Assembly: GCF_004375085.3 (NCBI RefSeq)
Contig: NZ_SNAQ03000001.1
Coordinates: 372,001-436,000, forward strand
DNA length: 64,000 nt
Reading direction: 5' to 3'
Source: Lewinella sp. W8
Lineage (GTDB): Bacteria; Bacteroidota; Bacteroidia; Chitinophagales; Saprospiraceae
Under the pieces are notes generated by a model. It saw nothing but the letters and a program-made list of their open reading frames with translations, was not told where the DNA came from and did no database searches. Position 1 is the stretch's first letter; each line of letters begins with the position of its first letter. The position numbers and the translations under genes were made by a program. Shown in pieces: positions 25,313-33,979 of the stretch.

Positions 25313-27679
25313 ATGACCAATTCGCTTTGCACCCTCCCCAATTGCCGTCGGGGCACCCAAATCGGGGCCAAAAAGCATGACCACACTTCCCGGATTCCGG
25401 GGCCCGGGCTCCGCAACCCCCTGTTGGTAATTTTTGTCCTGCTTTCCGGATTAATGACCGCCCAGAGCCTGGAACTTAACCGGGCCTACCCGAGTGTACG
25501 TGACTTGGATGGTCGCTCTTTACCCCTGGCGTGGTTTGGCGGACTTAACGCCCCGCAGCCCCAGGCGGCGGACCTGGACGGAGACGGAACCCCGGACCTG
25601 TACATCTTTGATAAGGCGGGGCAAATTTCTCTCGGCTTGCGGAGCGAGGGCAGCGGCGATTATCGTATTGATCCGGCGCTGGTGGAGTTTTTTCCGGAAG
25701 ACCTTCAGGAATGGATTCTACTGCGAGACTACAACCAGGACGGGGCCATCGACCTGTTTACCTACGCCCCGGCGGTAGACGGCATCCGGGTGTACCGGGG
25801 AGCCCGGCGGGCGGACGGACGGCTGTCCTTCACCCTCGTAGACTTCGGGGATCAGCTTCCTCAGCTCTACGCCCCGACCGGAGGCAACGGTGATCGGGCG
25901 CCGATTTTCATCTCCCGGGACGATTACCCCGCCGTTGTCGACGAGGACCGCGACGGAGACCTTGACATTCTGACCTTCAACGTCGGCGGAGGGTACATCG
26001 AATACTACCAGAATCAGGCCGTGGAACGTGGCTTTGGACCGGACACCCTCATCTACCGGCTCGTCGACAATTGCTGGGGCGGCTTTTTTGAAAGTGGGCT
26101 GACGACGGCCCTGGATCTTTCGCCCGCTCCGGGAGAATGCTTCGATAACCTGCTGGAACCCGGCGGCGGTGGACGTCCCCGCCACTCGGGCTCGACCATC
26201 GCCGCCTTTGATTACGACGGAAACGGTTTGACGGACATCATGCTCGGCGACATTTCGTTCGATAAACTGGTCCTCGGCCTCAACAACGGTAGCCTGGACC
26301 TCGCCTGGATCGGCGACCAGGACGAAACCTGGCCTTCCGATGGGGTAGTGGCGGATATTCCCGCATTCCCGGCCGCCTTCCACCTGGACGCCGATCAGGA
26401 CGGCGCCAAGGACATCATCGGTGCACCCAGCGTTACGCTCAACGTGGAGGACGTCAACGTCATGTGGTATTACCGCAACGTGGGGACGGATGAAGCTCCG
26501 GATTTTGTCTTTCAGGATAGCCAGTACCTGGTGCGGGACATGATTGATTTTGGTACCTCCGCCTTCCCGGCCGTACTGGATTACGATGCCGATGGGCGCC
26601 CCGACCTCGTGGTGGGTAACAACGACGATTATACCGGGACCAATTTTTTGAGTAGCCAGCTACGGCTGTTCCGGAACATTACTCCGGTGGGTGGTCCGGT
26701 GGCGTTTGAACTGGTGGATGATGACTATCTCGGGCTTACGCGCTTTATGACCACCACCTGGGCCTTCGCCCCCAGTTTTGGCGATCTGGATAACGACGGG
26801 GACCTCGACGCGGTCATCGGCGAGCGCAGCGGCAAGCTGATCTTTATTGAGAACACGGGAGGTCCCGGGCAACCGGTCGCCTTCGGTCCCCCGCAGTTTG
26901 AATGGATGGACCTTGATGCCGGCCAGTTCGCCAAGCCCCACCTGGCGGACCTTGACCGGGACGGATTGATGGACCTCCTCGTGGGCGGCTTTGACGGTCG
27001 GATACGTTTTTACCGAAACGTAGGAACGCCCACTGAACCGATGTTTTCGGCGGACCTTCAGGCTCCGGGTAACCAGATTCAACTGGGGACCATCAACGTG
27101 AACACGCCGGGCGTGAGCACCGGCCACCCAACCCCCTGGGTGTTGCAAAACGATGATTACACGCTGGTCTTCAGCGGGAAGCGGGATGGTGCCCTGGCCA
27201 GCTACCGCTTTGGCATTGACTCGGTCTACTCCGAGCCCTTCACGCTGCTGACCAAAACGGTGGATGGCCTGGACGTAGGCGCCTTTTCCGCCCCCTGTTT
27301 CGCCGACTTCAACGGCGACGGCGTGACCGAACTGGTGGTGGGTAACGAGCGTGGTGGACTGACCTTCTTCGGCACCAACTTCACGACGGTGGGCACCGTG
27401 GGCCTGTTTGATCCCGTGCGACCCGCCTTCGAGTTCTCCGTATTCCCGAATCCGGCGAAGGAGGAGTTGCTCGTATCGGGCTGGTCGGCGCAGGACCGGG
27501 TCCGGGAAATTCAACTCGTTGACCTCCAGGGCCGAATCCTCCGTCGGTCAAACGCAGTGGGTAATTTTGGCCTGCGGCAGGTGCAATGGACCGGGTTGGA
27601 GCAGTATCCTGCGGGCGTCTACTTTATCCGGGCTATCGGGGAGAAGGGTGTCGCCACCCGCAAGCTGGTGCTGCGGTAA
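25313..27679 (+). CDS. FG-GAP/VCBS repeat protein with T9SS sorting domain
   Basis: This 788-residue secreted protein has a hydrophobic signal core at about residues 38-51 (LLVIFVLLSGLMTAQ) after an unusually long N-region, so the true start may be further in, although no better ATG or GTG precedes the core. At least nine calcium-binding D-x-D-x-D-G motifs follow (DLDGDGTPDLY, DYNQDGAIDLF, DEDRDGDLDIL, DYDGNGLTDIM, DADQDGAKDII, DYDADGRPDLV, DLDNDGDLDAV, DLDRDGLMDLL, DFNGDGVTELV), as in FG-GAP/VCBS beta-propellers. The last 80 residues are a type A T9SS sorting domain (SVFPNPAKEELLVSG, then YPAGVYFIRAIG and RKLVLR). It is expected on the cell surface, probably binding or adhering; the ligand is unknown. 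Confidence 0.92.
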   Translation: MTNSLCTLPNCRRGTQIGAKKHDHTSRIPGPGLRNPLLVIFVLLSGLMTAQSLELNRAYPSVRDLDGRSLPLAWFGGLNAPQPQAADLDGDGTPDLYIFDKAGQISLGLRSEGSGDYRIDPALVEFFPEDLQEWILLRDYNQDGAIDLFTYAPAVDGIRVYRGARRADGRLSFTLVDFGDQLPQLYAPTGGNGDRAPIFISRDDYPAVVDEDRDGDLDILTFNVGGGYIEYYQNQAVERGFGPDTLIYRLVDNCWGGFFESGLTTALDLSPAPGECFDNLLEPGGGGRPRHSGSTIAAFDYDGNGLTDIMLGDISFDKLVLGLNNGSLDLAWIGDQDETWPSDGVVADIPAFPAAFHLDADQDGAKDIIGAPSVTLNVEDVNVMWYYRNVGTDEAPDFVFQDSQYLVRDMIDFGTSAFPAVLDYDADGRPDLVVGNNDDYTGTNFLSSQLRLFRNITPVGGPVAFELVDDDYLGLTRFMTTTWAFAPSFGDLDNDGDLDAVIGERSGKLIFIENTGGPGQPVAFGPPQFEWMDLDAGQFAKPHLADLDRDGLMDLLVGGFDGRIRFYRNVGTPTEPMFSADLQAPGNQIQLGTINVNTPGVSTGHPTPWVLQNDDYTLVFSGKRDGALASYRFGIDSVYSEPFTLLTKTVDGLDVGAFSAPCFADFNGDGVTELVVGNERGGLTFFGTNFTTVGTVGLFDPVRPAFEFSVFPNPAKEELLVSGWSAQDRVREIQLVDLQGRILRRSNAVGNFGLRQVQWTGLEQYPAGVYFIRAIGEKGVATRKLVLR

Positions 27680-27686
27680 GTAGGGT

Positions 27687-28394
27687 CTACGACCCGCTGG
27701 GTGACCCCGCCCACGCCATCTCCGGATGCCAATAATTGCCGGGGTAATTACTCGGAGCACCCGCCAGACCGGCCCGCACCGGGTTGTGCAGCACTTCCCA
27801 GAAGATTTTGTTGAAGGTGCCGGGCCGCACGGCCCGCTCGAAGGCTTTGCCGGCCCAAACCCGCTGCCTTTTCCGGTGAAGTAAGTGATTAATACTTCGG
27901 GTGGTAGCTCGTTTATGTTTTTCGAGCAGGGGCAGCAAGCTCCGTCGCTCAAAGGGATCGGGGTGTGAGGCAAGCAGGTGAACGTGGTTGGGCATGACGC
28001 AGATGGCGTGTAAATGAACCTCTCCGGCCTGTTCCAGCAGTTTCCAGTGGTGCAGGAGTTGATCCCGAATGTCCGTCTCGGTCAGGTTGATCCCGGTGGG
28101 GGTGGTGTGGTCCAGCTCGGCGTCAAACCGCCGTTGGTGTAACTCTCGCAGCCTTGCCTTTTCCATGGAAAGGTAGGGGTGTTCCTCCACCCCGGGCACT
28201 TCTCCGAGTTTTCCGGTACTGATGCGTCGCCGTAGTTGGGCGAGGTCGGTTTCGTAAGCTTTCCGTAGCGCCGCTTCCCGCTCGGCGGGAAGGGAATCAT
28301 GGAGGTAATAGATGATGTGGACCGGTCCCTGGGTGAGCGGTTGGCTGCGGTGGGGCAGTTCAAGGACTGCGGGAGGTGGGGAAGGTAAACTCAT
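27687..28394 (-). CDS. RAYT-like HUH transposase, catalytic Tyr apparently lost
   Basis: From the ATG at 28394 the protein has 235 residues and belongs to the Y1/REP-associated tyrosine transposase superfamily. The metal-binding HUH motif is intact in AICVMPNHVHLLAS near residue 130, and the C-terminal NPVRAGLAG motif is present. In family members I recall, the nucleophilic tyrosine sits four residues before the Asn of NPV (as in E. coli RAYT, ...DYIYINPV). Here that position is Glu in FWEVLHNPV. The N-terminal extension (about 60 residues, ERRISTGKL-like helices) is longer than usual. It is a single gene without insertion-sequence ends, convergent with the FG-GAP gene by seven bases, and may act on REP-like palindromes found elsewhere in the window. 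Confidence 0.82.
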   Translation of the reverse strand: MSLPSPPPAVLELPHRSQPLTQGPVHIIYYLHDSLPAEREAALRKAYETDLAQLRRRISTGKLGEVPGVEEHPYLSMEKARLRELHQRRFDAELDHTTPTGINLTETDIRDQLLHHWKLLEQAGEVHLHAICVMPNHVHLLASHPDPFERRSLLPLLEKHKRATTRSINHLLHRKRQRVWAGKAFERAVRPGTFNKIFWEVLHNPVRAGLAGAPSNYPGNYWHPEMAWAGSPSGS

Positions 28395-28399
28395 CTCGC

Positions 28400-28439
28400 T
28401 ACAATTTGTGTAAAAATACGAATTATGAAACAAATTGTA
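28400..28439. promoter_or_regulatory. Inverted repeat between RAYT and murQ
   Basis: TACAATTTGT (28400-28409) and ACAAATTGTA (28430-28439) are perfect 10-base inverted copies separated by 20 bases of A+T-rich sequence. They sit in the 99-base divergent region, six bases ahead of the RAYT start codon. They could be a two-half-site operator or a hairpin in the RAYT leader. No element terminus is evident. Confidence 0.45.
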
Positions 28440-28466
28440 AAATAATATTTCTAATCCAACAAAGTT

Positions 28467-28474
28467 TACCTTGC
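28467..28474 (+). promoter_or_regulatory. Candidate minus-7 box of murQ
   Basis: TACCTTGC fits TAnnTTTG at all but two positions and ends 19 bases before the ATG at 28494. No TTG is found at the expected upstream distance. It is the best promoter candidate in this gap. Confidence 0.3.
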
Positions 28475-28493
28475 GGAGGATATCGCACATGCC

Positions 28494-29297
28494 ATGGAAA
28501 AAATCACGGAACAACCCGGGCTATACCGCCATCTGGAGCGGCAGTCAACAGCCGAATTACTGACCAACATCAACCGGGAAGACCAGAAAGTGGCCCTTGC
28601 GGTGGAGGCCTGCATTCCCGCCCTGACGGCTCTGGTGGACGAGATCGTTCCCCGGATGCAGCGAGGGGGCAGAATCTTTTACATTGGTGCGGGTACCAGC
28701 GGACGACTGGGCGTCCTGGACGCCAGTGAGTGCCCCCCGACCTTCGGCGTGCCGCCGGATTGGGTAGTCGGCTTGATTGCCGGTGGCGACCACGCCCTCC
28801 GCCATCCGGTAGAATCCGCCGAAGACGCTATGGATCAAGCCTGGCGTGACCTTTCCGAACACGACATCAACGATAAAGATACCCTCATCGGGATCGCCGC
28901 TTCGGGCACCACGCCCTACGTGGTGGGCGGCCTGCGGGATGCCCGGGCACACGGCATATTGACCGCCAGCGTTACTTGCAATCCGGGAGCGCCCGTCTCC
29001 GAACACGCAGATCACCCCATCGTGGCGGTGGTCGGCCCGGAGGTGGTCACGGGAAGTACCCGAATGAAGTCCGGCACGGCCCAGAAGCTGATCCTCAACA
29101 TGATCACCACCACCACCATGATTCGCCTGGGGAGGGTAAAGGATAACCGCATGGTCGACATGCAACTGTCCAACGCCAAACTGGTGGACCGTGGCACCAA
29201 GATGATCGTAGAGCAACTGGGGCTGGAGTACGAGGAAGCCAAGCGGCGCCTGCTGCTCGAGGGTAGCGTCCGGAAGGTTATCGAAGGGCAGCCGTAG
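28494..29297 (+). CDS. murQ: N-acetylmuramic acid 6-phosphate etherase
   Basis: This 267-residue cytoplasmic enzyme cleaves the lactyl ether of N-acetylmuramic acid 6-phosphate to give N-acetylglucosamine 6-phosphate and lactate, a step of peptidoglycan recycling. The SIS-domain sugar-phosphate site is seen as IFYIGAGTSGRLGVLDASECPPTFG near residue 60, and EsAED-type catalytic region SAEDAMDQAW near 107. Further conserved blocks are GIAASGTTPYVVGGL near 130 and GSTRMKSGTAQKLILNM near 183. The length is typical for the shorter MurQ forms lacking the C-terminal UBA-like extension. It precedes the truncated haemoglobin gene by 24 bases and may share a transcript. No MurNAc kinase or transporter is adjacent. 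Confidence 0.95.
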   Translation: MEKITEQPGLYRHLERQSTAELLTNINREDQKVALAVEACIPALTALVDEIVPRMQRGGRIFYIGAGTSGRLGVLDASECPPTFGVPPDWVVGLIAGGDHALRHPVESAEDAMDQAWRDLSEHDINDKDTLIGIAASGTTPYVVGGLRDARAHGILTASVTCNPGAPVSEHADHPIVAVVGPEVVTGSTRMKSGTAQKLILNMITTTTMIRLGRVKDNRMVDMQLSNAKLVDRGTKMIVEQLGLEYEEAKRRLLLEGSVRKVIEGQP

Positions 29298-29321
29298 CGG
29301 ACGAAAAGTATCGAGCAGAAA

Positions 29322-29708
29322 ATGGCCGACCAAGCAGACATCACCACCCGCGCCGACCTGGAGCTGATCGTCGAGCGCTTCTACGCCCGGGCAATGACCG
29401 ATGCGCACATCGGTCACTTTTTTACCGAGGTGGTATCCCTCGATCTGAGGGAGCATCTGCCGGTGATCGTCAACTTTTGGGAAAGTGTTTTGCTGGGCCA
29501 TCCGGTCTACCGGGGCAATCCCATGCTGAAGCACCTCCACCTCGATGATTTATCCCCCCTGGAGCCGGAGCATTTTCGGCGGTGGTTGGCGCTGTGGCGC
29601 GCCACCGTGGAGGAGCACTTCTCGGGCGAACGGGCGGACCTGGCCGTTCGGCGGGCAACGGATATCGCCCGCCTGATGGAGCACAAAATCAACATGAAGA
29701 GGAGTTGA
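29322..29708 (+). CDS. Group III truncated haemoglobin
   Basis: This 128-residue protein has the 2-over-2 globin pattern of group III truncated haemoglobins: LELIVERFYARAMTD near residue 11 (helices B and C), HIGHFFTEV near 30, LPVIVNFWESVLLG near 47, and the proximal histidine region NPMLKHLHLDDLSPLEPEHFRRWL near 66. Such proteins bind haem and oxygen or nitric oxide in the cytoplasm; a role in nitrosative stress or oxygen handling is inferred. It follows murQ closely. Its 3' end is followed by a 161-base foldback element that separates it from the convergent TonB receptor gene. Confidence 0.88.
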   Translation: MADQADITTRADLELIVERFYARAMTDAHIGHFFTEVVSLDLREHLPVIVNFWESVLLGHPVYRGNPMLKHLHLDDLSPLEPEHFRRWLALWRATVEEHFSGERADLAVRRATDIARLMEHKINMKRS

Positions 29709-29750
29709 ATGCGCTGCGCGCATCCCCCTCCTCTATCTTGATCGGATTTA

Positions 29751-29911
29751 GAGCTTGTTTGGAATTTAGTAATCGACCTCCATTTGGCCTTTTTTGGCGC
29801 TAGCTTCGTTGGGAAAATCCTCATTTAGCGCTGCTATACTCCGATTTTCCCGCCTTGCTACCACCAAAAAATTCTCAAATTCGGCCAGACGACCAAAATC
29901 CAAACAAACTC
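29751..29911. mobile_element. Foldback MITE-like element, complete copy
   Basis: The ends GAGCTTGTTTGG (29751-29762) and CCAAACAAACTC (29900-29911) are inverted copies with one mismatch in 12. TTA flanks both sides (29748-29750 and 29912-29914), consistent with a 3-base target duplication. The right TTA is the stop codon of the TonB receptor gene. The inverted similarity continues through the whole element (for example TTTTTTGGCGCTAGC against TTTTTTGGTGGTAGC, GGGAAAATC twice) to a TAGC-GCT-GCTA centre, so the whole element folds back on itself. It has no coding capacity. A second, decayed copy is at 34501-34655. Confidence 0.75.
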
Positions 29912-32284
29912 TTAATCGTTTAGGCGTCCTCGTTCTTCACTGGCGGAACTTCTCCGGCCCTCCCGCTTATTCAGGAAGCGGTTGCCGAACTTGTAGGTAA
30001 CCTTCGCAGAAAACACCGGAGCTTCCCAGGTGGAAACGATGTCAATGTCCTGATCCTGAAAGCGGATTTCTCCGGTGAAGAACTGCTGAATGATGCCATC
30101 TCCGGAGAGGATGAGGTTCAGGCGGTCATCCAGAAAATCTTTCTCGAGGCCGACGGAGACGCCGTACATCGGATTATAGCGGATGATTCCATCCAGTCCG
30201 CGTCCCTGGTACCAGCCGGAGACTTCTCCCTTCCATCCCATGGGCAGTTTGGCGTTCACCTGCAGGAAGGCCGTGAAGTTCCACTGGTCCTGGTCCAGCG
30301 TACCCCCCAGATAGTTGGAGGTATAATCGTTGTAGTAGAGCATGAACCCTCCGTAGCCACTGATGGGTTTGGCGATGAAGTCCAGGGGAAAGAAAAGGCT
30401 ACCGCCGTAGCGGATAAACCGGTCCAGGTTCACCGTGGTCTGGAAGGCGGCTCCCGAAATCGGATCCTGTTCCGTGACGTCGGCAATTACGTCGGTGGTG
30501 TAATCGTAGCTCAGGTTGAAGAAGGGCTGTTTTTCGTAGGTGAGCGACAGCTGCCCACTGTGAATCAGCTCGGGCTGGAGGAAGGGGTTCCCCTTTTCGA
30601 AGGTCAGCGGGTCCAGGTAGGAAACGAAGGGATTCAGGTCGTAGTAGCTGGGGCGCTCAATGCGATAACTGTAGGCCAGACTTACCCCGATGGGGCCGAA
30701 TGCGGGGGCCGAGACACTGAAGCTGGGGAAGAGCTGGTTGAAGTTCCGGAGGTTGACGCTGTCCAGGGTAACGTTATAGCCTTCCATGCGCGTGTCTTCG
30801 AACCGAAGTCCCAGATTGGCGCTGAAGTCTCCTTTCTCGTATCCGAAACTCGCGTACGCCGCCTTGATTTCCTCGTCGTAGAGAAAACGGTTGCTCAGGT
30901 TTTCGTCCAGCTGCATTTCGCCGTTGACGTCAATTCTGCTGAGCAGCTCGTTGTCCAGTTCCGCCCGGCTGGCCTTCGCGCCGGCGCTCAACAGCAAACC
31001 TTTACTCAGGGGCTTCTTGTAATCCACCTGGGCGCTGATGATGTCTGCCGTGGAAGGCTCGAGGTTGACGCGGAAGGGAAATTCATCCGTACCACGGGTT
31101 TCGAGGTTGACGACGGCGTCGCGGGTGAACTGGTTAAAGCTGGCGTCGAAGTTGAGTTCCTGTCCGGAGGTGTCCAGTTTAATGCGGTAGAAGGCATCGA
31201 GGTTGAGGCTGTTCCAGTCCCGTTCCCGCTGGATGTTGGTGACGAAGCTTGACAGTTGTTCCTGGTCGTCGGGAGAAAGGATGTTGGTGACGTTGGTGGC
31301 CGTGCGGGGGCTCATTCCCCAGTTGTAGCGGCCATTGATGCCGATGCGCTGGCGGTCGGTGAGGTCATAGTCGACGCCGGCGCGGACGGAATAGGAATTC
31401 GGGGTGCCGAAATCCCGGTTCTGCTGTTCGAAGACCCGGTCATCGAAGCGACGGATGAGGTCCAGGCCTTCCACCCATTCCTGGCGGTTCCAGGAGACCC
31501 CTCCGGTGAGGTTGACCTTGCCGGCCCGGTGGCTGACCGATCCGCCAGCCCGGTACTTGGGACGCTCACCGTAACCACCGCCCAGGAAAACCTGGCCGTT
31601 GGTGCCCAGGAGGCTGTTCTTTTTTAGTACGAGGTTGATGACGCCTCCGGCGCCTTCCGCGTCAAAGGCAGCTCCGGGTTGGGAAATCACCTCGATGCTT
31701 TTGATGTTGTCCGCGGGCATGTCCCGCAGGAGACTCTGGATGTCCATGTACTTGGTGGGGCGGCCGTCAATGAGGATCGTCAGGCCGGATTTCCCGGCCA
31801 TGCTGATCCGGTTTCCGGCCACAATGACTCCGGGAACCTTCCGGAGTACATCCACGACGGTTCCTCCCTGGCCGGTGATGCTCTGGTCGACGTTGACCAC
31901 CAGCATGCCCGCCTTTTGCTCCAGAAAGGGCTTGCGGGCAACGACCTCTACGGTCTCCAGGGTGGTGCCCGATCCCTTGATCTGGTAGGTTGGTAGCGTA
32001 AGTTCCTGCCCCTCTCCGAGGGAGAAAACCGGGTGATTCACCTCCGCGTATCCGATACCGGTAGTCCTGATGAAGTAGTCTGCGGGGGGAATGTCGGTAA
32101 AGACGAACTGTCCGGCCTCGTCCGCCAATTCCAGTTTAATTACCGCAGAATCCGCAACGGCAAGCAACAGAATATTGGTGAATTCTGCTGGGGTGTCTCC
32201 GTCGGCCACCCGGCCGGTAATTTTTGTTTGTGCGGAAAGAGAAACGGAAAACAGGAGTAAAGCTAATAGTGATAAGTGGCGCAT
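29912..32284 (-). CDS. TonB-dependent receptor, outer membrane beta-barrel family
   Basis: This 790-residue outer membrane protein has a signal peptide (MRHLSLLALLLFSVSLSAQ), a carboxypeptidase-regulatory-like domain (about 22-95), a plug domain with VDVLRKVPGVIVAGN near 140 and IEVISQPGAAFDAEGAGGVINLVLKK near 196, and a C-terminal 22-strand-type barrel (OMP_b-brl_3 pattern). Receptors of this type take up bulky ligands such as metal chelates or oligosaccharides with energy from TonB. There is no SusD partner, so it is not a classic polysaccharide locus. No ligand can be named. The stop codon TAA coincides with the TTA duplication of a foldback element, leaving the reading frame intact. Confidence 0.92.
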   Translation of the reverse strand: MRHLSLLALLLFSVSLSAQTKITGRVADGDTPAEFTNILLLAVADSAVIKLELADEAGQFVFTDIPPADYFIRTTGIGYAEVNHPVFSLGEGQELTLPTYQIKGSGTTLETVEVVARKPFLEQKAGMLVVNVDQSITGQGGTVVDVLRKVPGVIVAGNRISMAGKSGLTILIDGRPTKYMDIQSLLRDMPADNIKSIEVISQPGAAFDAEGAGGVINLVLKKNSLLGTNGQVFLGGGYGERPKYRAGGSVSHRAGKVNLTGGVSWNRQEWVEGLDLIRRFDDRVFEQQNRDFGTPNSYSVRAGVDYDLTDRQRIGINGRYNWGMSPRTATNVTNILSPDDQEQLSSFVTNIQRERDWNSLNLDAFYRIKLDTSGQELNFDASFNQFTRDAVVNLETRGTDEFPFRVNLEPSTADIISAQVDYKKPLSKGLLLSAGAKASRAELDNELLSRIDVNGEMQLDENLSNRFLYDEEIKAAYASFGYEKGDFSANLGLRFEDTRMEGYNVTLDSVNLRNFNQLFPSFSVSAPAFGPIGVSLAYSYRIERPSYYDLNPFVSYLDPLTFEKGNPFLQPELIHSGQLSLTYEKQPFFNLSYDYTTDVIADVTEQDPISGAAFQTTVNLDRFIRYGGSLFFPLDFIAKPISGYGGFMLYYNDYTSNYLGGTLDQDQWNFTAFLQVNAKLPMGWKGEVSGWYQGRGLDGIIRYNPMYGVSVGLEKDFLDDRLNLILSGDGIIQQFFTGEIRFQDQDIDIVSTWEAPVFSAKVTYKFGNRFLNKREGRRSSASEERGRLND

Positions 32285-32464
32285 TGTGGGTTGTTGAGCG
32301 ATAAGGTAGTCGGAAAAGAAAGCGTTGCCCCGAAGGGCAAAAACGGGTTATTGGTCTCTAAAAAATTCTACCCGCGTCATTAAGTCTTCGTTGGAAAAGG
32401 ACGATGCGCTTTTTCGGGGGTTGCAATGAACAGCGCTTGAGTAGCCGGCACCCGGATGGATCAT

Positions 32465-32482
32465 GGCACCTGCGGTGAGCGC
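32465..32482 (-). repeat. Dispersed intergenic repeat, copy 4
   Basis: GGCACCTGCGGTGAGCGC matches the copy at 23208-23225 in 16 of 18 positions and the start of the copy at 17440. The next 25 bases hold CATCCCGG and AAACCGG, which loosely recall the second half of the copy at 23271. Confidence 0.5.
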
Positions 32483-32544
32483 CAGCAGCGTGCATCCCGG
32501 AATAAACCGGCTGGGTGGTGGGGTTCAAATATTTTATGAAATTT

Positions 32545-32575
32545 TTTGTTTTAAAAATTTAAAACGCTATACTTG
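32545..32575 (+). promoter_or_regulatory. Bacteroidota promoter of the DUF2851 gene
   Basis: TTTG (32545-32548) and TATACTTG (32568-32575) are 19 bases apart, the ideal spacing for the phylum-specific sigma factor (TTTG-N19-TAnnTTTG); one base of the minus-7 box differs. A transcript starting near 32583 would have a leader of about 35 bases to the ATG at 32618. Confidence 0.7.
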
Positions 32576-32617
32576 TGTGGCAAAATGTTCCTTCCCACTG
32601 CTCGCAATACGAAAATT

Positions 32618-33973
32618 ATGCGGGAAGCATTTTTGCATTTCATCTGGCGCACGGGGCGTTTTGACCTGCGCCAATTACGGTCGACCACCGGTCAGGATAT
32701 TCAGATTCACCAATTTGGCGCACCCAATGAAGACGGTGGCCCGGATTTTCTGGCGGCACAGGTATCCATCGATGGCCTGCAGTGGGCCGGGCAGGTGGAA
32801 ATGCACCTCAACAGTAGCGAATGGTACGACCACGGGCACGAGCGTGACCCGGCTTACGACAACGTGATCCTGCACGTGGTGCTGCGGGAGGATCGTCCTG
32901 TCTTCCGCGCCGATGGCTCCAGAATACCCTGCCTCGAATTGCGTGGCCGGATTCCGCCCGGCATTTTGCGATCCTACTGGCGACTGATGCACAACGAAAA
33001 CTGGATTCCCTGCCAACATCAATTGCATTACGTGGGGGAGGATGTCCGGGAAGGCTGGCTCGGCTTTCTGGTGCGGGAGCGGCTAAATGCTAAGGGGGAA
33101 TACTTTCTGGGTACCGTCCATCGCGGCCGCCGAGATTGGGAGGCCTGCTTCTTTCGCGCGCTGGCCCGCAGTATGGGTGGGCGGGTAAACGGGGAGGCCA
33201 TGGAAATGCTCACCCAGGCCCTGCCGCTGCGTATCCTGCAAAAGCACCAGCACAGCTTGCTGCAACTGGAAGCCTTGTTGTTCGGCCAGTCGGGTTTACT
33301 ACCGTCCGCTGATGGAGAACAAGAGGAATACACTATCCTCCTGAAGCGGGAATACGCCCTACTACGTACCAAATACGGACTAACGCCCCTGCCTGCTGCC
33401 GCCTGGCGGTTTCTTCGGATGCGACCAAATGGCTTCCCGACCGTCCGGATTGCTCAGTTGGCGGCTCTACTGCACCGGACCGGACAGCTATTCAGTAAGG
33501 CCCTGGCTGCGACCGATCAGCGGGAACTGATGAACATGTTTGACGTGAAGCTCAGCAATTACTGGCGCTCCCACTACCGCTTTGGGGTGGCGACCGAAAC
33601 CAAAGATCGGCGGTTAGGGGACGATATGGTACGATCCATCCTCATCAATGCGGTGGCGCCTGCGCTGGAAGCATATGGCCGGGCGCGAAAGGAGGGAAAG
33701 TACCGGAACCGCGCCGTTAGTTTGCTGCGGGCACTCCCGGCGGAGGACAATTCGGTCATCCGGCGATGGCGCGCACTGGGGTGGACGGCCGGCAACGCCG
33801 CGGATTCCCAGGCCCTGCTTTCCCTCAAGAAGGAGTATTGTTCCCGCAGCCGGTGCCTGGAATGCCCGGTCGGACAAGAAGTTTTGGGACAGACCTACCG
33901 AAAAGACGGGGATGGCCCCATCCTGAGCCTGAACGAGCGGGCCGTGCTGTACCGGATTGCGGGGGTAGGATAA
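32618..33973 (+). CDS. DUF2851 family protein
   Basis: The ATG at 32618, which follows a strong promoter, gives 451 residues. The N-terminus (MREAFLHFIWRTGRFD) and the block GGPDFLAAQVSIDG, WAGQVEMHLNSSEWYDHGHERDPAYDNVILHVVL (residues about 45-95) are characteristic of DUF2851, a family mainly found in Bacteroidota and of unknown function. A PD-(D/E)xK nuclease-like arrangement (D, then QVE-H, then D) is suggestive but unproven. The C-terminus has a cysteine cluster (CSRSRCLECPVGQEVL), which may bind a metal. The gene is convergent with the DHFR gene, six bases away. Confidence 0.85.
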   Translation: MREAFLHFIWRTGRFDLRQLRSTTGQDIQIHQFGAPNEDGGPDFLAAQVSIDGLQWAGQVEMHLNSSEWYDHGHERDPAYDNVILHVVLREDRPVFRADGSRIPCLELRGRIPPGILRSYWRLMHNENWIPCQHQLHYVGEDVREGWLGFLVRERLNAKGEYFLGTVHRGRRDWEACFFRALARSMGGRVNGEAMEMLTQALPLRILQKHQHSLLQLEALLFGQSGLLPSADGEQEEYTILLKREYALLRTKYGLTPLPAAAWRFLRMRPNGFPTVRIAQLAALLHRTGQLFSKALAATDQRELMNMFDVKLSNYWRSHYRFGVATETKDRRLGDDMVRSILINAVAPALEAYGRARKEGKYRNRAVSLLRALPAEDNSVIRRWRALGWTAGNAADSQALLSLKKEYCSRSRCLECPVGQEVLGQTYRKDGDGPILSLNERAVLYRIAGVG

Positions 33974-33979
33974 GGGGGA

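Larger units (their letters stand above)
32285..32617. other. Intergenic region TonB receptor / DUF2851
   Basis: These 333 bases separate divergent genes. They contain a copy of the dispersed repeat (32465-32482) followed by CATCCCGGAATAAACCGG, an A+T-rich tract, and a near-perfect promoter for the DUF2851 gene (32545-32575). A promoter for the TonB receptor was not identified. No gene is seen. Confidence 0.5.
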
